Shown: in pieces, positions 27,088 to 35,287 of the stretch
Numbering within the stretch: position 1 is the stretch's first letter
How the letters are laid out: the number at the start of each line of letters is the position of its first letter
Origin: Flavobacterium jumunjinense
GTDB taxonomy: Bacteria; Bacteroidota; Bacteroidia; Flavobacteriales; Flavobacteriaceae
Direction: 5' to 3'
NCBI RefSeq assembly: GCF_021650975.2
Contig: NZ_CP091285.1
Coordinates: 1,984,001 to 2,048,000 of the forward strand
Length of the DNA: 64,000 bases
Made by a program: the position numbers and the translations under genes
The notes under the pieces: generated by a model
Databases searched by the model: none
What the model was told of the DNA's origin: nothing
The model's input: only the letters and a program-made list of their open reading frames with translations

Positions 27088-27825
27088 ATGAAACAATATC
27101 TAGATGCAACTTATTTAAAAACAGCTGAACAAGCTGGTATTTCTAGTGAAGAAAATTTAGAAATTGTTAAGAGCAATATTCTTGAAGCAATAGACGAAGG
27201 TTTTAAATTAATTATGATTCGTCCGGAATTTGTTTCTTTAGCGAAGGAATTGATAGTTAGAGCAAACTCGAAACTTACTATTGGAACAGTAATTGATTTT
27301 CCAAATGGAAATAACGATTTAGAGTATAAGATAAATGAAGCGAAACAAGCCATAAAAAATGGAGTTGATGATTTAGATTTTGTTGTAGATTATGAAGCTT
27401 TTAAGAATGGAGAAATCGATAAGGTAAAACATCAGATTTTAGAATGTACAAGGCTAGGACTAGAGCACGGTAAAATTGTGAAATGGATTATAGAAGTTGC
27501 GGCTTTAGATAGTCATCAAATTGTACAGCTTTCAGCTATAATAAAAAACTGTGTAATAGCTAATTTTAAAGAGAATAACTATGAAAATGTATTTGTTAAG
27601 TCTTCTACTGGTTTTTATAAAACAATAGATGGTTTGCCAAATGGTGCAACAATAGAAACTATAAAATTAATGATTGAAAATGCATTTCCTTTGCCTGTAA
27701 AGGCTGCAGGAGGAGTAAGAAATTATCAAGAAGCACTCGAAATGATAAATTTAGGTGTAAAGAGAATCGGAACTTCATCAGCTAAGGCAATTGCAAACGG
27801 TAAAGAAGCGAAAACAGGTTATTAA
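27088..27825 (+). CDS. deoC: Deoxyribose-phosphate aldolase
   Basis: DeoC cleaves 2-deoxyribose-5-phosphate to glyceraldehyde-3-phosphate and acetaldehyde in deoxynucleoside breakdown. The Schiff-base Lys is K171 in FVKSSTGF, the second active-site Lys is K205 in VKAAGGVR, and the D-x-V-V-D segment (DFVVDYEAF, 97-105) is present. The length of 245 aa is normal. remB follows within 35 nt and may be cotranscribed. No other nucleoside catabolic genes are adjacent. Confidence 0.95.
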   Translation: MKQYLDATYLKTAEQAGISSEENLEIVKSNILEAIDEGFKLIMIRPEFVSLAKELIVRANSKLTIGTVIDFPNGNNDLEYKINEAKQAIKNGVDDLDFVVDYEAFKNGEIDKVKHQILECTRLGLEHGKIVKWIIEVAALDSHQIVQLSAIIKNCVIANFKENNYENVFVKSSTGFYKTIDGLPNGATIETIKLMIENAFPLPVKAAGGVRNYQEALEMINLGVKRIGTSSAKAIANGKEAKTGY

Positions 27826-27859
27826 TGCTGTTTTACAACTAAAGATAAATCACACACAC

Positions 27860-29974
27860 ATGAAAAAGTATAGTTTGATTATAGTGTTTTTTTTAAGTAT
27901 CATTGGATATTCTCAAAAAAAATCAGAAACATTTCCTGTTTTTAATGAATGTAATGAGGTTGAGGCTAATGGCTTAGAAGGGTGCTTTTATATTGCTTTA
28001 GAGCAGTTTGTTTATGATAATTTTGTGATGCCACAAGAGATTGTAGATAAAGATTATAAAGGAGAAGTAATTGCGCTTTTTGAGGTTGATACTTTGGGTG
28101 TTTTTAAGGTTATCTATATAGACGCAATCTCGGAAAGTTTGAAGAAAGAAACGAAGAGTGTTTTTGATAAATTGCCAAAAGTAAAACCAGCAACACATTC
28201 AGGAAAGCCAACGTATTCAAAATATACATTAAGGATTGCTATTCCTTTAGAAGATCCGTCTTTAAAGAATAAAGAGGAATTGTTAGAAAGTAAAAGAGAT
28301 AAGACAAATGCTAAATTAATTGATAACAGTAAAGAGTTAGATGAATTTGAGGCTGTGTCTAAGGCGTATACGGAATTCAAAAATCCGAATTTCTCAAGCG
28401 ATTTGAATATAGCATTCTCACATCAGAATTATTATAATTTTGAAGCTCTAATGAATCAGGTTGGGAGTAATAATCATACAGCAACTAAGCCTTACTCTTA
28501 TAATGAGGTCGCAAAATATTATGATTTTCAAGCAGCTCAAAATGAAGTTTTAAAAGAAAAAACCTCTTGGTGGGGAAGGAAATTTTGGAATGAAAATTTG
28601 GTTGCAATTCAAGGAGAAGGGTATTGGTTTAGTTTGAATCCTATTCTTGATTTAAGAGGAGGAAAGGATCTAGATAGTAAGTTGTCAAATACATTTGTAA
28701 ATACTAGAGGTTTGCACGTGCAAGGTGGTTTGAGTAAAAACCTAACGTTTACTTCATCAATTTATGAAAGCCAAGGTCGTTTTGCAGACTATTATAATAA
28801 TTATGCATCTAGTATACGGCCATCGGGCGGAAATCCAGCAATCATTCCAGGTATTGGAATAGCAAAGCAATTTAGAACAGATGCGTATGATTTTCCGTTA
28901 GCTGAAGCTAATTTAAAATATAAGCCAAGTAAAATGATTGATTTGCAATTGGGTTATGGAAGAAATTTTATTGGTGATGGATATCGATCTTTACTTCAAA
29001 GTGATGCGACAAGTCCGTATCCTTATTTTAAAATTAATACCACTTTTTGGAAAATAAAATACACAAACACTTATATGTGGTTGAAAGATGTACGTCCTGA
29101 AGTGACTTCTGAAGGGAGTTATGCGACTAAGTACATGGCGAGTCATTATTTGAGTTACAATGTTTCAAAAAGACTTAATATTGGTTTGTTTGAAAATGTA
29201 GTTTGGTCAAATACAAACGATAGGGGTTTCGATGTAAACTTCGTGAATCCAATTATTTTTTATAGAGCTGTAGAGTTTTCATCGTCATCGAAAAGTGGAA
29301 ATGCAGTTTTAGGCGCAACAGCAAAATATAAATGGAACAATCAATTGAATTTTTATAGTCAATTTCTGTTAGATGAGTTTGCAATTGGAGATGTAAAAGC
29401 AGGAAAAAAGAGTTGGAGAAATAAGTTTGGCTATCAAATAGGATTGAAATATTACGATGCATTTAAAATTAAAAATTTAATGCTTCAAATGGAGTACAAC
29501 CATGTAAGGCCATATGTGTACTCTCATAGTAATCCATTAACCAATTACGGTCACAATAATCAAAGTATGGGGCATGCTTGGGGAGGTAACTTTAAAGAGT
29601 TAGTTGGAATTGCTCGCTATTTCAAAGGGCGTTACTATGGCGAAGCTAAAGTGACTTTAGGGCAAAGAGGTTTGGATTTAAATACTGCGACAGATAACTT
29701 CAATTATGGAGGTAATATTTATTTGAATTATGATGATAATCGTCCTTTTGATACTGGTGTTTCAGTTGCTCAAGGAAATAAAGTGAACATTATGATTGCC
29801 CAGTTGCAGTTAGGATACGTTATAAACCCTTCTTCAAATATGAAACTTTTTGGGACAGCTTTGTTTCGTAATTTCGACCCTAAAATCCAAACAGCTAATA
29901 CTATAAAATCAAATACAACTTGGCTTTCTGTAGGTTTAAGAGCAGATTTGTTTAATTGGTATTTCGATTATTAA
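27860..29974 (+). CDS. remB: RemB-like gliding motility protein with an N-terminal TonB_C-like domain
   Basis: The ATG at 27860 gives 704 aa beginning with a signal peptide (MKKYSLIIVFFLSIIGYSQ); a longer reading from 27791 overlaps deoC and is rejected. Residues about 22-130 resemble the TonB C-terminal domain of the two upstream proteins: FPVFNEC, EGCF, FEVDTLGVFKV, LPKVKPATHSGKP. The remaining ~550 residues are rich in aromatic-ended beta strands and end in LRADLFNWYFDY, suggesting an outer-membrane barrel. Length and position downstream of sprA-gcvH-vanZ-tonB agree with RemB of Flavobacterium johnsoniae, whose loss impairs gliding. The identification rests on my memory of that locus. The TonB-like start domain is seen directly in the sequence. 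Confidence 0.8.
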   Translation: MKKYSLIIVFFLSIIGYSQKKSETFPVFNECNEVEANGLEGCFYIALEQFVYDNFVMPQEIVDKDYKGEVIALFEVDTLGVFKVIYIDAISESLKKETKSVFDKLPKVKPATHSGKPTYSKYTLRIAIPLEDPSLKNKEELLESKRDKTNAKLIDNSKELDEFEAVSKAYTEFKNPNFSSDLNIAFSHQNYYNFEALMNQVGSNNHTATKPYSYNEVAKYYDFQAAQNEVLKEKTSWWGRKFWNENLVAIQGEGYWFSLNPILDLRGGKDLDSKLSNTFVNTRGLHVQGGLSKNLTFTSSIYESQGRFADYYNNYASSIRPSGGNPAIIPGIGIAKQFRTDAYDFPLAEANLKYKPSKMIDLQLGYGRNFIGDGYRSLLQSDATSPYPYFKINTTFWKIKYTNTYMWLKDVRPEVTSEGSYATKYMASHYLSYNVSKRLNIGLFENVVWSNTNDRGFDVNFVNPIIFYRAVEFSSSSKSGNAVLGATAKYKWNNQLNFYSQFLLDEFAIGDVKAGKKSWRNKFGYQIGLKYYDAFKIKNLMLQMEYNHVRPYVYSHSNPLTNYGHNNQSMGHAWGGNFKELVGIARYFKGRYYGEAKVTLGQRGLDLNTATDNFNYGGNIYLNYDDNRPFDTGVSVAQGNKVNIMIAQLQLGYVINPSSNMKLFGTALFRNFDPKIQTANTIKSNTTWLSVGLRADLFNWYFDY

Positions 29975-30041
29975 TAGTGGTTAATTAATAGTTGTTTGTT
30001 ATTTCTCGATTGAATAGGCTATAAATCAAAAATCTTATTTG

Positions 30042-30049
30042 TATCTTTG
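30042..30049 (+). promoter_or_regulatory. TAnnTTTG element upstream of ctaB and the oxidase III/IV operon
   Basis: TATCTTTG. A start site near 30055 places the TTG at 30081 as the first sensible start of ctaB and rules out the longer reading from 30039. Confidence 0.6.
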
Positions 30050-30080
30050 CGCCCAATTAACCCAAGGATATCTGTTAATT

Positions 30081-30983
30081 TTGGATACTTTAAATCAAAA
30101 TATTTCTAAACCTTCACTCTTTTCAAGTTTTGTAGCTATTACAAAAGCTAGATTGGCTATAAGTGTTGTTTTTTCTACAGTTGCTGGTTATCTGTTAGGA
30201 GTTGAGTCATGGAATAGTCAAAATTGGCTAACACTTTTGTTGTTGATAATTGGTGGGTATTGTATGGTTGGAGCTTCAAACGTTTTTAATCAAATTATAG
30301 AAAAAGATTTAGATGCGTTAATGGATAGAACTAAAAACCGTCCATTACCTTCTGGTACAATTACAAAACAAAATGCATTTATATTAGGAGTAGCTTTAAC
30401 GGTACTCGGATTAGGGATATTGTATGCGGTAAACGCAAAAACAGCAATGTTTGGTGCAATTTCTATCTTTCTTTATGTAAGTTTGTACACTCCTTTAAAG
30501 ACAATGACACCTTTGTCTGTATTTGTAGGAGCATTTCCAGGTGCTATACCTTATATGTTAGGGTGGGTAGCTGCAACAGGAAGTTTTGGAATCGAAGCGG
30601 GAACGCTTTTTATAATCCAATTCTTTTGGCAGTTTCCGCATTTTTGGGCTATAGGTTGGTTCTTGTATGACGATTATAAAAAAGCTGGTTTTTTTATGTT
30701 ACCAACAGGTAAAAGAGATAAAAAAACAGCATTACAAATAATATTATATACAATTTGGATGATTATAGCATCTGTTATTCCTGCTTTTGGGTATACAGGT
30801 AAACTTTTTTTAACAAAAATTTCTGCTGTAATTGTTGTTGCTCTTGGACTGTGGATGTTGATTTATGCATTTAAACTGTATAAAGAAATGGATGCGAAAG
30901 CAGCAAGAAAACTAATGATAGTAAGTGTTTCTTATATATCATTATTACAAATTGTGTTTATTTTGGATAAATTTTTAAGATAA
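30081..30983 (+). CDS. ctaB: Heme O synthase (protoheme IX farnesyltransferase)
   Basis: CtaB attaches a farnesyl group to heme B to make heme O, the precursor of heme A for the aa3 oxidase. It is a UbiA-family membrane protein. The Asp-rich prenyl-binding motif is NQIIEKDLDALMDRTKNRP and the second region is GWFLYDDYKKAGFFMLP. Eight or nine membrane helices are apparent. The TTG at 30081 (DTLNQNISKPS) gives 300 aa, the usual length, and lies just behind the promoter. It is one codon from the next gene (subunit III), so the heme and oxidase genes are cotranscribed. Confidence 0.95.
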   Translation: MDTLNQNISKPSLFSSFVAITKARLAISVVFSTVAGYLLGVESWNSQNWLTLLLLIIGGYCMVGASNVFNQIIEKDLDALMDRTKNRPLPSGTITKQNAFILGVALTVLGLGILYAVNAKTAMFGAISIFLYVSLYTPLKTMTPLSVFVGAFPGAIPYMLGWVAATGSFGIEAGTLFIIQFFWQFPHFWAIGWFLYDDYKKAGFFMLPTGKRDKKTALQIILYTIWMIIASVIPAFGYTGKLFLTKISAVIVVALGLWMLIYAFKLYKEMDAKAARKLMIVSVSYISLLQIVFILDKFLR

Positions 30984-30984
30984 G

Positions 30985-31572
30985 ATGGAAACAGATATTA
31001 CATTTGAAGAACAATATATCAAAAAGTCGAAAACATATAAAATGTTATTGATTTTTGGAATGATAAGTATATTGATGATTTTTGCAGGATTAACAAGTGC
31101 CTACGTAGTTAGTAAATCAAGACCAGATTGGTTAACGGATTTTCAATTACCATTAGCCTTTTTGTTAAGTACACTTGTAATGATTGGAAGTAGTGTTACG
31201 TTTATAGTGGCATTAAAAGCAATGAAAAAGAATAATCGTCAATTGACAATGATTATGCTTGTTACAACCTTAGTTTTGGGATTTATTTTCGTTTTTCTAC
31301 AATTCAAAGGATTCGAACAAGTAATAAATGATGGTTATTTCTTCACAGGAAGTGAAAGCAATGTTACAACTTCGTTTTTATATATTGTCGTATTAGTACA
31401 TATGGCTCACCTCTTAGGAGGATTTATTTCATTACTTGTTGTAATTTATAATCATTATAAACAAAAATATAATGCCTCACAAACCCTTGGTATAGAGTTA
31501 AGTGGGATGTATTGGCATTTTATGGATTTTATTTGGGTATATTTGTTTTTATTTTTCTATTTTTTCAAATAG
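30985..31572 (+). CDS. Cytochrome c oxidase subunit III (short, 195 aa)
   Basis: A heme-copper oxidase subunit III family protein with five predicted helices (about 20-40, 55-77, 87-107, 127-150, 170-193). The family signature near the end (GMYWHFMDFIWVYLFLFFYFF) is present, as is HMAHLLGG. It follows ctaB by 1 nt and precedes a second subunit III-like gene by 43 nt. It corresponds to the short CoxO-type subunit found in Flavobacteria. Its exact division of labour with the longer paralogue is unknown. Confidence 0.9.
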   Translation: METDITFEEQYIKKSKTYKMLLIFGMISILMIFAGLTSAYVVSKSRPDWLTDFQLPLAFLLSTLVMIGSSVTFIVALKAMKKNNRQLTMIMLVTTLVLGFIFVFLQFKGFEQVINDGYFFTGSESNVTTSFLYIVVLVHMAHLLGGFISLLVVIYNHYKQKYNASQTLGIELSGMYWHFMDFIWVYLFLFFYFFK

Positions 31573-31615
31573 AAAAAAAGTAATAAATTTGGGAACTTTT
31601 TAACAATTAAATTAT

Positions 31616-32584
31616 ATGGGAGCGACAGTTACAAATGACGATCACGCTTTGCTAGATGGAGGACCAGGACCAATGGGTGTAACCTATGGTAAAATGATGA
31701 TGTGGTTTTTTATACTATCAGATGCTTTAACATTCTCAGGATTCCTTGCAGCGTACGGGTTTTCTAGGTTTAAGTTTATAGAAACTTGGCCTATTGCAGA
31801 TGAAGTGTTTAATCACTTTCCTTTTGCACATGGTAAAGATTGGCCAATGATTTACGTGGCATTAATGACTTTTATTTTGATATTTTCATCTGTTACTATG
31901 GTATTAGCTGTAGATGCAGGACATCAATTGAAAAAATCGAAAGTAGCCTTTTATATGTTTTTAACTATAATTGGTGGTTTTATTTTCTTAGGTTCACAAG
32001 CTTGGGAGTGGAAAAACTTTATCAAAGGAGAATTTGGTGCTGTTGAAACTACAGGTGGTTCAATTCTGCAATTCGTTGACAATAAGGGAGAAAGAGTTGC
32101 ATTGCATTCATTTGCTAAAGTATTGCCAGAGGAAAGGGAACAATTACAAAGAGATAAAGGTTTTTGGTTTATGGATGAGGCTTCATTGCCATCATACTCA
32201 GTAAATGAAGTAATTGAAGGTTTCAAAGCAAATCCTAATTTACTTATTAGATCAGAAGTTATTGTAGATAAAAAGAAGCAAGTGCTTACAAGAGAAGCTT
32301 CTTTAGCAAGAATCCAAGATGCCAAATATGTTGTAGAAGGAGCTAATTTAATTAGAAACGAATACGGACATAAAACTTTTGCTAATTTCTTCTTCTTTAT
32401 TACTGGTTTCCACGGATTCCACGTTTTTACAGGAGTTTTGATTAATATTATTATTTTCTTTAATGTTATCTTAGGTACATACGAGAAGAGAAGAAGTTAT
32501 GAAATGGTTGAAAAAGTTGGATTATACTGGCACTTTGTAGATTTAGTTTGGGTATTCGTATTCACATTCTTCTACTTAGTATAA
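31616..32584 (+). CDS. Cytochrome c oxidase subunit III (long, with hydrophilic insert)
   Basis: A second subunit III homologue of 322 aa. The N-terminal helices and the C-terminal helices (FITGFHGFHVFTGVL and GLYWHFVDLVWVFVFTFFYLV) match the family. Between them is a hydrophilic insert of about 100-110 residues (roughly 145-250) rich in Glu, Lys and Arg, which I cannot assign. The insert is bounded by helices, so it should form one extramembrane domain. It sits between the short subunit III and subunit IV genes. Confidence 0.92.
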   Translation: MGATVTNDDHALLDGGPGPMGVTYGKMMMWFFILSDALTFSGFLAAYGFSRFKFIETWPIADEVFNHFPFAHGKDWPMIYVALMTFILIFSSVTMVLAVDAGHQLKKSKVAFYMFLTIIGGFIFLGSQAWEWKNFIKGEFGAVETTGGSILQFVDNKGERVALHSFAKVLPEEREQLQRDKGFWFMDEASLPSYSVNEVIEGFKANPNLLIRSEVIVDKKKQVLTREASLARIQDAKYVVEGANLIRNEYGHKTFANFFFFITGFHGFHVFTGVLINIIIFFNVILGTYEKRRSYEMVEKVGLYWHFVDLVWVFVFTFFYLV

Positions 32585-32605
32585 TTTATATAAATAAAGA
32601 AAGAT

Positions 32606-32956
32606 ATGGCACACGCACACGAATCAAATACAAAGAGAATCTGGGTAGTTTTTGGATTACTTTCATTAATTACAATGGTCGAAGTTATATTGGGTATCTA
32701 TAAGCCAGATGCGCTTTTTAAAACAAATGTTTTATCTAGTAGTATATTGAACTGGATATTTATTATTCTAACATTAGTAAAAGCATATTACATTATGTGG
32801 GCTTTTATGCACTTAGAAGGTGAAAAAGCTAGTTTAAGATGGTCAATTGTAGCACCATTAGTGTTTTTAATTATTTATTTATGTTTTATCGTTTTAATAG
32901 AAGCGGATTATGTATTTGAAGTATTTAAACACGGACATTTCAAATGGATATTTTAA
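32606..32956 (+). CDS. Cytochrome c oxidase subunit IV family protein
   Basis: A 116-aa protein with three membrane helices (about 11-27, 44-62, 77-98) and the family pattern KAYYIMWAFMHLEGE between helices. It belongs to the bacterial CoxD/subunit IV type that stabilises the oxidase. The His-rich N-terminus (MAHAHES) recalls that of subunit I. It is the last gene of the ctaB-III-III-IV operon, followed by a strong terminator. Confidence 0.92.
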   Translation: MAHAHESNTKRIWVVFGLLSLITMVEVILGIYKPDALFKTNVLSSSILNWIFIILTLVKAYYIMWAFMHLEGEKASLRWSIVAPLVFLIIYLCFIVLIEADYVFEVFKHGHFKWIF

Positions 32957-32976
32957 CACTATATTTAAATATACTT

Positions 32977-33005
32977 AATCCCGCTTTTAGCGGGATTTTT
33001 TTTAC
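32977..33005 (+). terminator. Intrinsic terminator after oxidase subunit IV
   Basis: Perfect 8-bp stem AATCCCGC/GCGGGATT with a 5-nt loop and a run of T. Confidence 0.9.
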
Positions 33006-33010
33006 TTTTG
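33003..33010 (+). promoter_or_regulatory. TAnnTTTG element for the SCO gene cluster
   Basis: TACTTTTG, immediately after the T run of the terminator and 33 nt before the ATG at 33044. Confidence 0.55.
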
Positions 33011-33043
33011 TATGAAATAAAATGTAATTAAAAAACATAGTAG

Positions 33044-33748
33044 ATGAAAAATAAAATTATTTTAATAATCCTGTTTATTCTACCTATAGTCACCTATTTA
33101 ATTTTTGCATCTGCAAAACACAATTCAATGTTTCTTCCAGTGTTATCTGAAAATAATAGTGAAATTCCACAAGAGTGGAATTCGTTATCTGGAGAAAAAG
33201 TAAAATTGAAAGACAAAATAACGGTTCTTGGGTTTACAGGAAATGATATAGCAGAATTTAAGGCTAGAATGTTTAATCTGAATCAGAAGATTTATAATAA
33301 ATACTTTGGATTTAAAGATTTTCAAATTGTAATGATTGCTCCACTTGGAACGGAAGAAGCAGTAAAAGAAAATGTGTATGAGTTGAATCGTATTACAGAA
33401 GACATGAAAGGCTGGAAGTTTATTTTCGCGACACCAGAACAAATACAAGAATACTATTTAACTTTTAAGTTGGTTAGTAACTTAGAAGATGATTTTGGAA
33501 CGCCTTCGGTGATTATTTTGGATAAAAATATTAATCATAGAGGGAGAAAAGGTAAGAATAAAAAAGGTGAAGATGAGTATAGAGAAAGTTATAATACTAT
33601 CTCTGCAGCAGATCTTCATAATGAAATGACGGATGATGTAAAGATTATTCTTAGAGAATATCGTTTAGCACTAAAAAAGAATAATAGAAAAGACGAATTT
33701 AGAGATAAAATTACTAAAGAAGTTGAAAAGACTTCAAAAAGTAAATAA
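33044..33748 (+). CDS. Membrane-anchored SCO/thioredoxin-like protein without redox cysteines (234 aa)
   Basis: An N-terminal hydrophobic segment (residues 3-22) anchors or exports the protein. The body looks like a thioredoxin fold related to the next gene: KITVLGFTGNDIAEFKARM aligns with the KVYVVEFFFSTCPTICPKM region of SCO, then FQIVMIAPLGTEE and GTPSVIILDKNINHRGR. The two copper-binding cysteines and the distal His of SCO are absent, so it cannot bind copper in the usual way. The C-terminal 30 residues are strongly Lys-rich. It lies 12 nt before the SCO gene and after oxidase subunit IV, suggesting a structural or chaperone role in oxidase assembly (inference). Confidence 0.65.
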   Translation: MKNKIILIILFILPIVTYLIFASAKHNSMFLPVLSENNSEIPQEWNSLSGEKVKLKDKITVLGFTGNDIAEFKARMFNLNQKIYNKYFGFKDFQIVMIAPLGTEEAVKENVYELNRITEDMKGWKFIFATPEQIQEYYLTFKLVSNLEDDFGTPSVIILDKNINHRGRKGKNKKGEDEYRESYNTISAADLHNEMTDDVKIILREYRLALKKNNRKDEFRDKITKEVEKTSKSK

Positions 33749-33760
33749 TAATAGTTTAAA

Positions 33761-34387
33761 ATGAAAAATAAATCATATATAGGAATTTCATTTATAATTT
33801 TGATATTTGGAATTTGGTCAGTTCCAAAAATTATTACAAAATTTAAAAAATCAGATTTGCATTTAATTGGGAAAGTTCCTGCTTTTGAATTAACTGATCA
33901 AAATAATAAAAAAATTTCAGACAAAGACTATTTAGGTAAAGTGTATGTAGTAGAGTTTTTCTTTTCTACATGTCCAACAATTTGTCCAAAGATGAATGAA
34001 AACATGTTGTTGTTGCAAGATGAATTCTATGGAAATCCGAAGTTTGGAATTGCTTCTATAACAATAAATCCTGAGCATGATACTTCAGAAGTTTTAAAAA
34101 AGCATGCTGAAGAGTTGGGTGTGAAGCATTATAATTGGCATATGTTAACAGGAGATAAAACGTATATTTTTGACTTAGCCAAAAAAGGTTTTAACATGTA
34201 TGCTGGAGAGAACAAGAATGTATCGGGTGGTTTTGAACATTCTGGAATGTTTGCTTTAGTAGATAAAGAGGGGAATATTAGATGTAGAAAAGATGCATTC
34301 GAAAATCCTATTTTGTATTATGATGGATTAGAAGAAGAAGGTGTTCAAGCAATAAAAGAAGATATCAAAAAATTATTAGAAGAGTAA
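33761..34387 (+). CDS. SCO1/SenC/PrrC-family copper chaperone
   Basis: SCO proteins deliver copper to the CuA centre of oxidase subunit II. An N-terminal membrane anchor (about residues 5-22) is followed by the thioredoxin-like domain. The copper ligands are the CxxxC in FFSTCPTICPKM and a His in GGFEHSGMFALVD. The INPEHDTSEVLKKHAEELG segment is typical. The length of 208 aa is normal. It is tightly linked to the degenerate paralogue upstream and the DUF420 gene 1 nt downstream. Confidence 0.94.
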   Translation: MKNKSYIGISFIILIFGIWSVPKIITKFKKSDLHLIGKVPAFELTDQNNKKISDKDYLGKVYVVEFFFSTCPTICPKMNENMLLLQDEFYGNPKFGIASITINPEHDTSEVLKKHAEELGVKHYNWHMLTGDKTYIFDLAKKGFNMYAGENKNVSGGFEHSGMFALVDKEGNIRCRKDAFENPILYYDGLEEEGVQAIKEDIKKLLEE

Positions 34388-34388
34388 G

Positions 34389-34922
34389 ATGGAAAATAAT
34401 ATTGAAACAAAGTACAATAAGTTAATCACTATTTTGTCTATAGTAATTCCTTTGGCAGTAGCAGCACTTTTTGGTGTTAGTTTTAAACGCTTAGGATTAG
34501 ATGTAGAACCTTTTGCTTTTTTACCGCCTATTTACGCTACAATTAACGGGATTACAGCTATTCTTTTAGTTGTTGGGGTTCTTGCTATTAAAAACGGAAA
34601 AAGAAAGCTGCATGAAAACTTAATGAAGAGTGCGATTGCATGTTCAATTGCTTTTTTGTTAATGTATGTTGCTTATCATATGTCGTCTGAGTCAACTTCA
34701 TATTTAGGAGATTATAAACCTTTATATTATGTTATTTTAATCTCACATATCATTTTGTCAATTGCAATTATACCATTAGTCTTGATTACTTATGTGAAAG
34801 CATTAGCACAAAGATTTGATAAACATAAAAAAATAGCTAAAATTACGTTTCCAATTTGGTTATATGTTGCTATTACAGGAGTGATTGTTTATTTAATGAT
34901 TTCGCCGTATTATGTTAAATAA
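34389..34922 (+). CDS. DUF420 family membrane protein
   Basis: A 177-aa protein with five hydrophobic helices. The DUF420 pattern is visible: PPIYATINGITAILLVVGVLAIKNGKRKLHENLMKSA, then a helix with MYVAYHMSSES and YYVILISHIILSI. The function is not established; genes of this family commonly lie beside oxidase and SCO genes (CtaM-like role in cytochrome aa3 maturation has been reported for Gram-positive relatives). It overlaps the next gene by 11 nt. Confidence 0.9.
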   Translation: MENNIETKYNKLITILSIVIPLAVAALFGVSFKRLGLDVEPFAFLPPIYATINGITAILLVVGVLAIKNGKRKLHENLMKSAIACSIAFLLMYVAYHMSSESTSYLGDYKPLYYVILISHIILSIAIIPLVLITYVKALAQRFDKHKKIAKITFPIWLYVAITGVIVYLMISPYYVK

Positions 34923-35211
34923 CGAAAATAAAATAGAACAGAGTCTTGAAAACAGAGTCTTGAGAATAGAGAATAGAATTTTTAAGAATAAAAGAGTGCT
35001 TTTCTTTTTGTGTTCTTTTTTCTATGTTCTTTTTTCTCATTCTCAATGTGCTATGTGTAGAGCTGCTTTAGAAAGTGAAGAAGGAGGAGTTCAAGCTCAA
35101 GCAATTAATGACGGAATTGTGTATTTAATGGTAATCCCTTATGTGTTAGTTGCTGCTGCAGCTTATGCTATTTATCGAATTAAGTTTGCGAAAAAGAAAG
35201 AAGAAAAGTAA
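34912..35211 (+). CDS. Small exported protein with a CAMCRA motif (up to 99 aa)
   Basis: The likely mature part starts at QCAMCRAALESEEGG, followed by one membrane helix (about residues 70-88) and a Lys-rich end. The two cysteines in CxxC spacing right after the signal-like segment VLFFLCSFFYVLFSHSQ suggest a heme, metal or redox function at the oxidase, but the family has no known role. The start is uncertain: ATG 34912 gives an unusual N-terminal extension of about 27 residues built from a short DNA repeat, while GTG at 34996 would begin directly with the signal segment. Confidence 0.75.
   Translation: MLNNENKIEQSLENRVLRIENRIFKNKRVLFFLCSFFYVLFSHSQCAMCRAALESEEGGVQAQAINDGIVYLMVIPYVLVAAAAYAIYRIKFAKKKEEK
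34938..34976 (+). repeat. Short tandem repeats in the 5' part of the CAMCRA gene
   Basis: ACAGAGTCTTGA occurs at 34938-34949 and 34952-34963 (period 14), followed by two AGAATAG heptamers. The element encodes the Glu/Asn/Arg-rich extension before the signal segment. Confidence 0.6.
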
Positions 35212-35223
35212 ATATTCCTTTAC

Positions 35224-35278
35224 TATAAATAGAAGAAGCCCAATTTTTAATATTAAAATTGGGCTTCTTCTATTTATA
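35224..35278. terminator. Long perfect hairpin between convergent genes
   Basis: A 24-bp perfect stem (35224-35247 with 35255-35278) and a 7-nt loop separate the CAMCRA gene on the plus strand from the DUF4403 gene on the minus strand. It is suited to terminate both directions. Confidence 0.85.
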
Positions 35279-35287
35279 ACTATGATT

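Noticed and set aside
27791..27859. Upstream start for RemB inside deoC
   Set aside because: It adds a non-signal stretch before a perfect signal peptide that begins at the ATG at 27860.
30039..30080. Upstream start for heme O synthase
   Set aside because: The TATCTTTG promoter element is inside this stretch, so it is probably untranscribed or untranslated.
31951..32325. 124-aa minus-strand ORF opposite the subunit III insert
   Set aside because: Shadow of the coding strand; the plus-strand reading has flanking conserved helices and family signatures.
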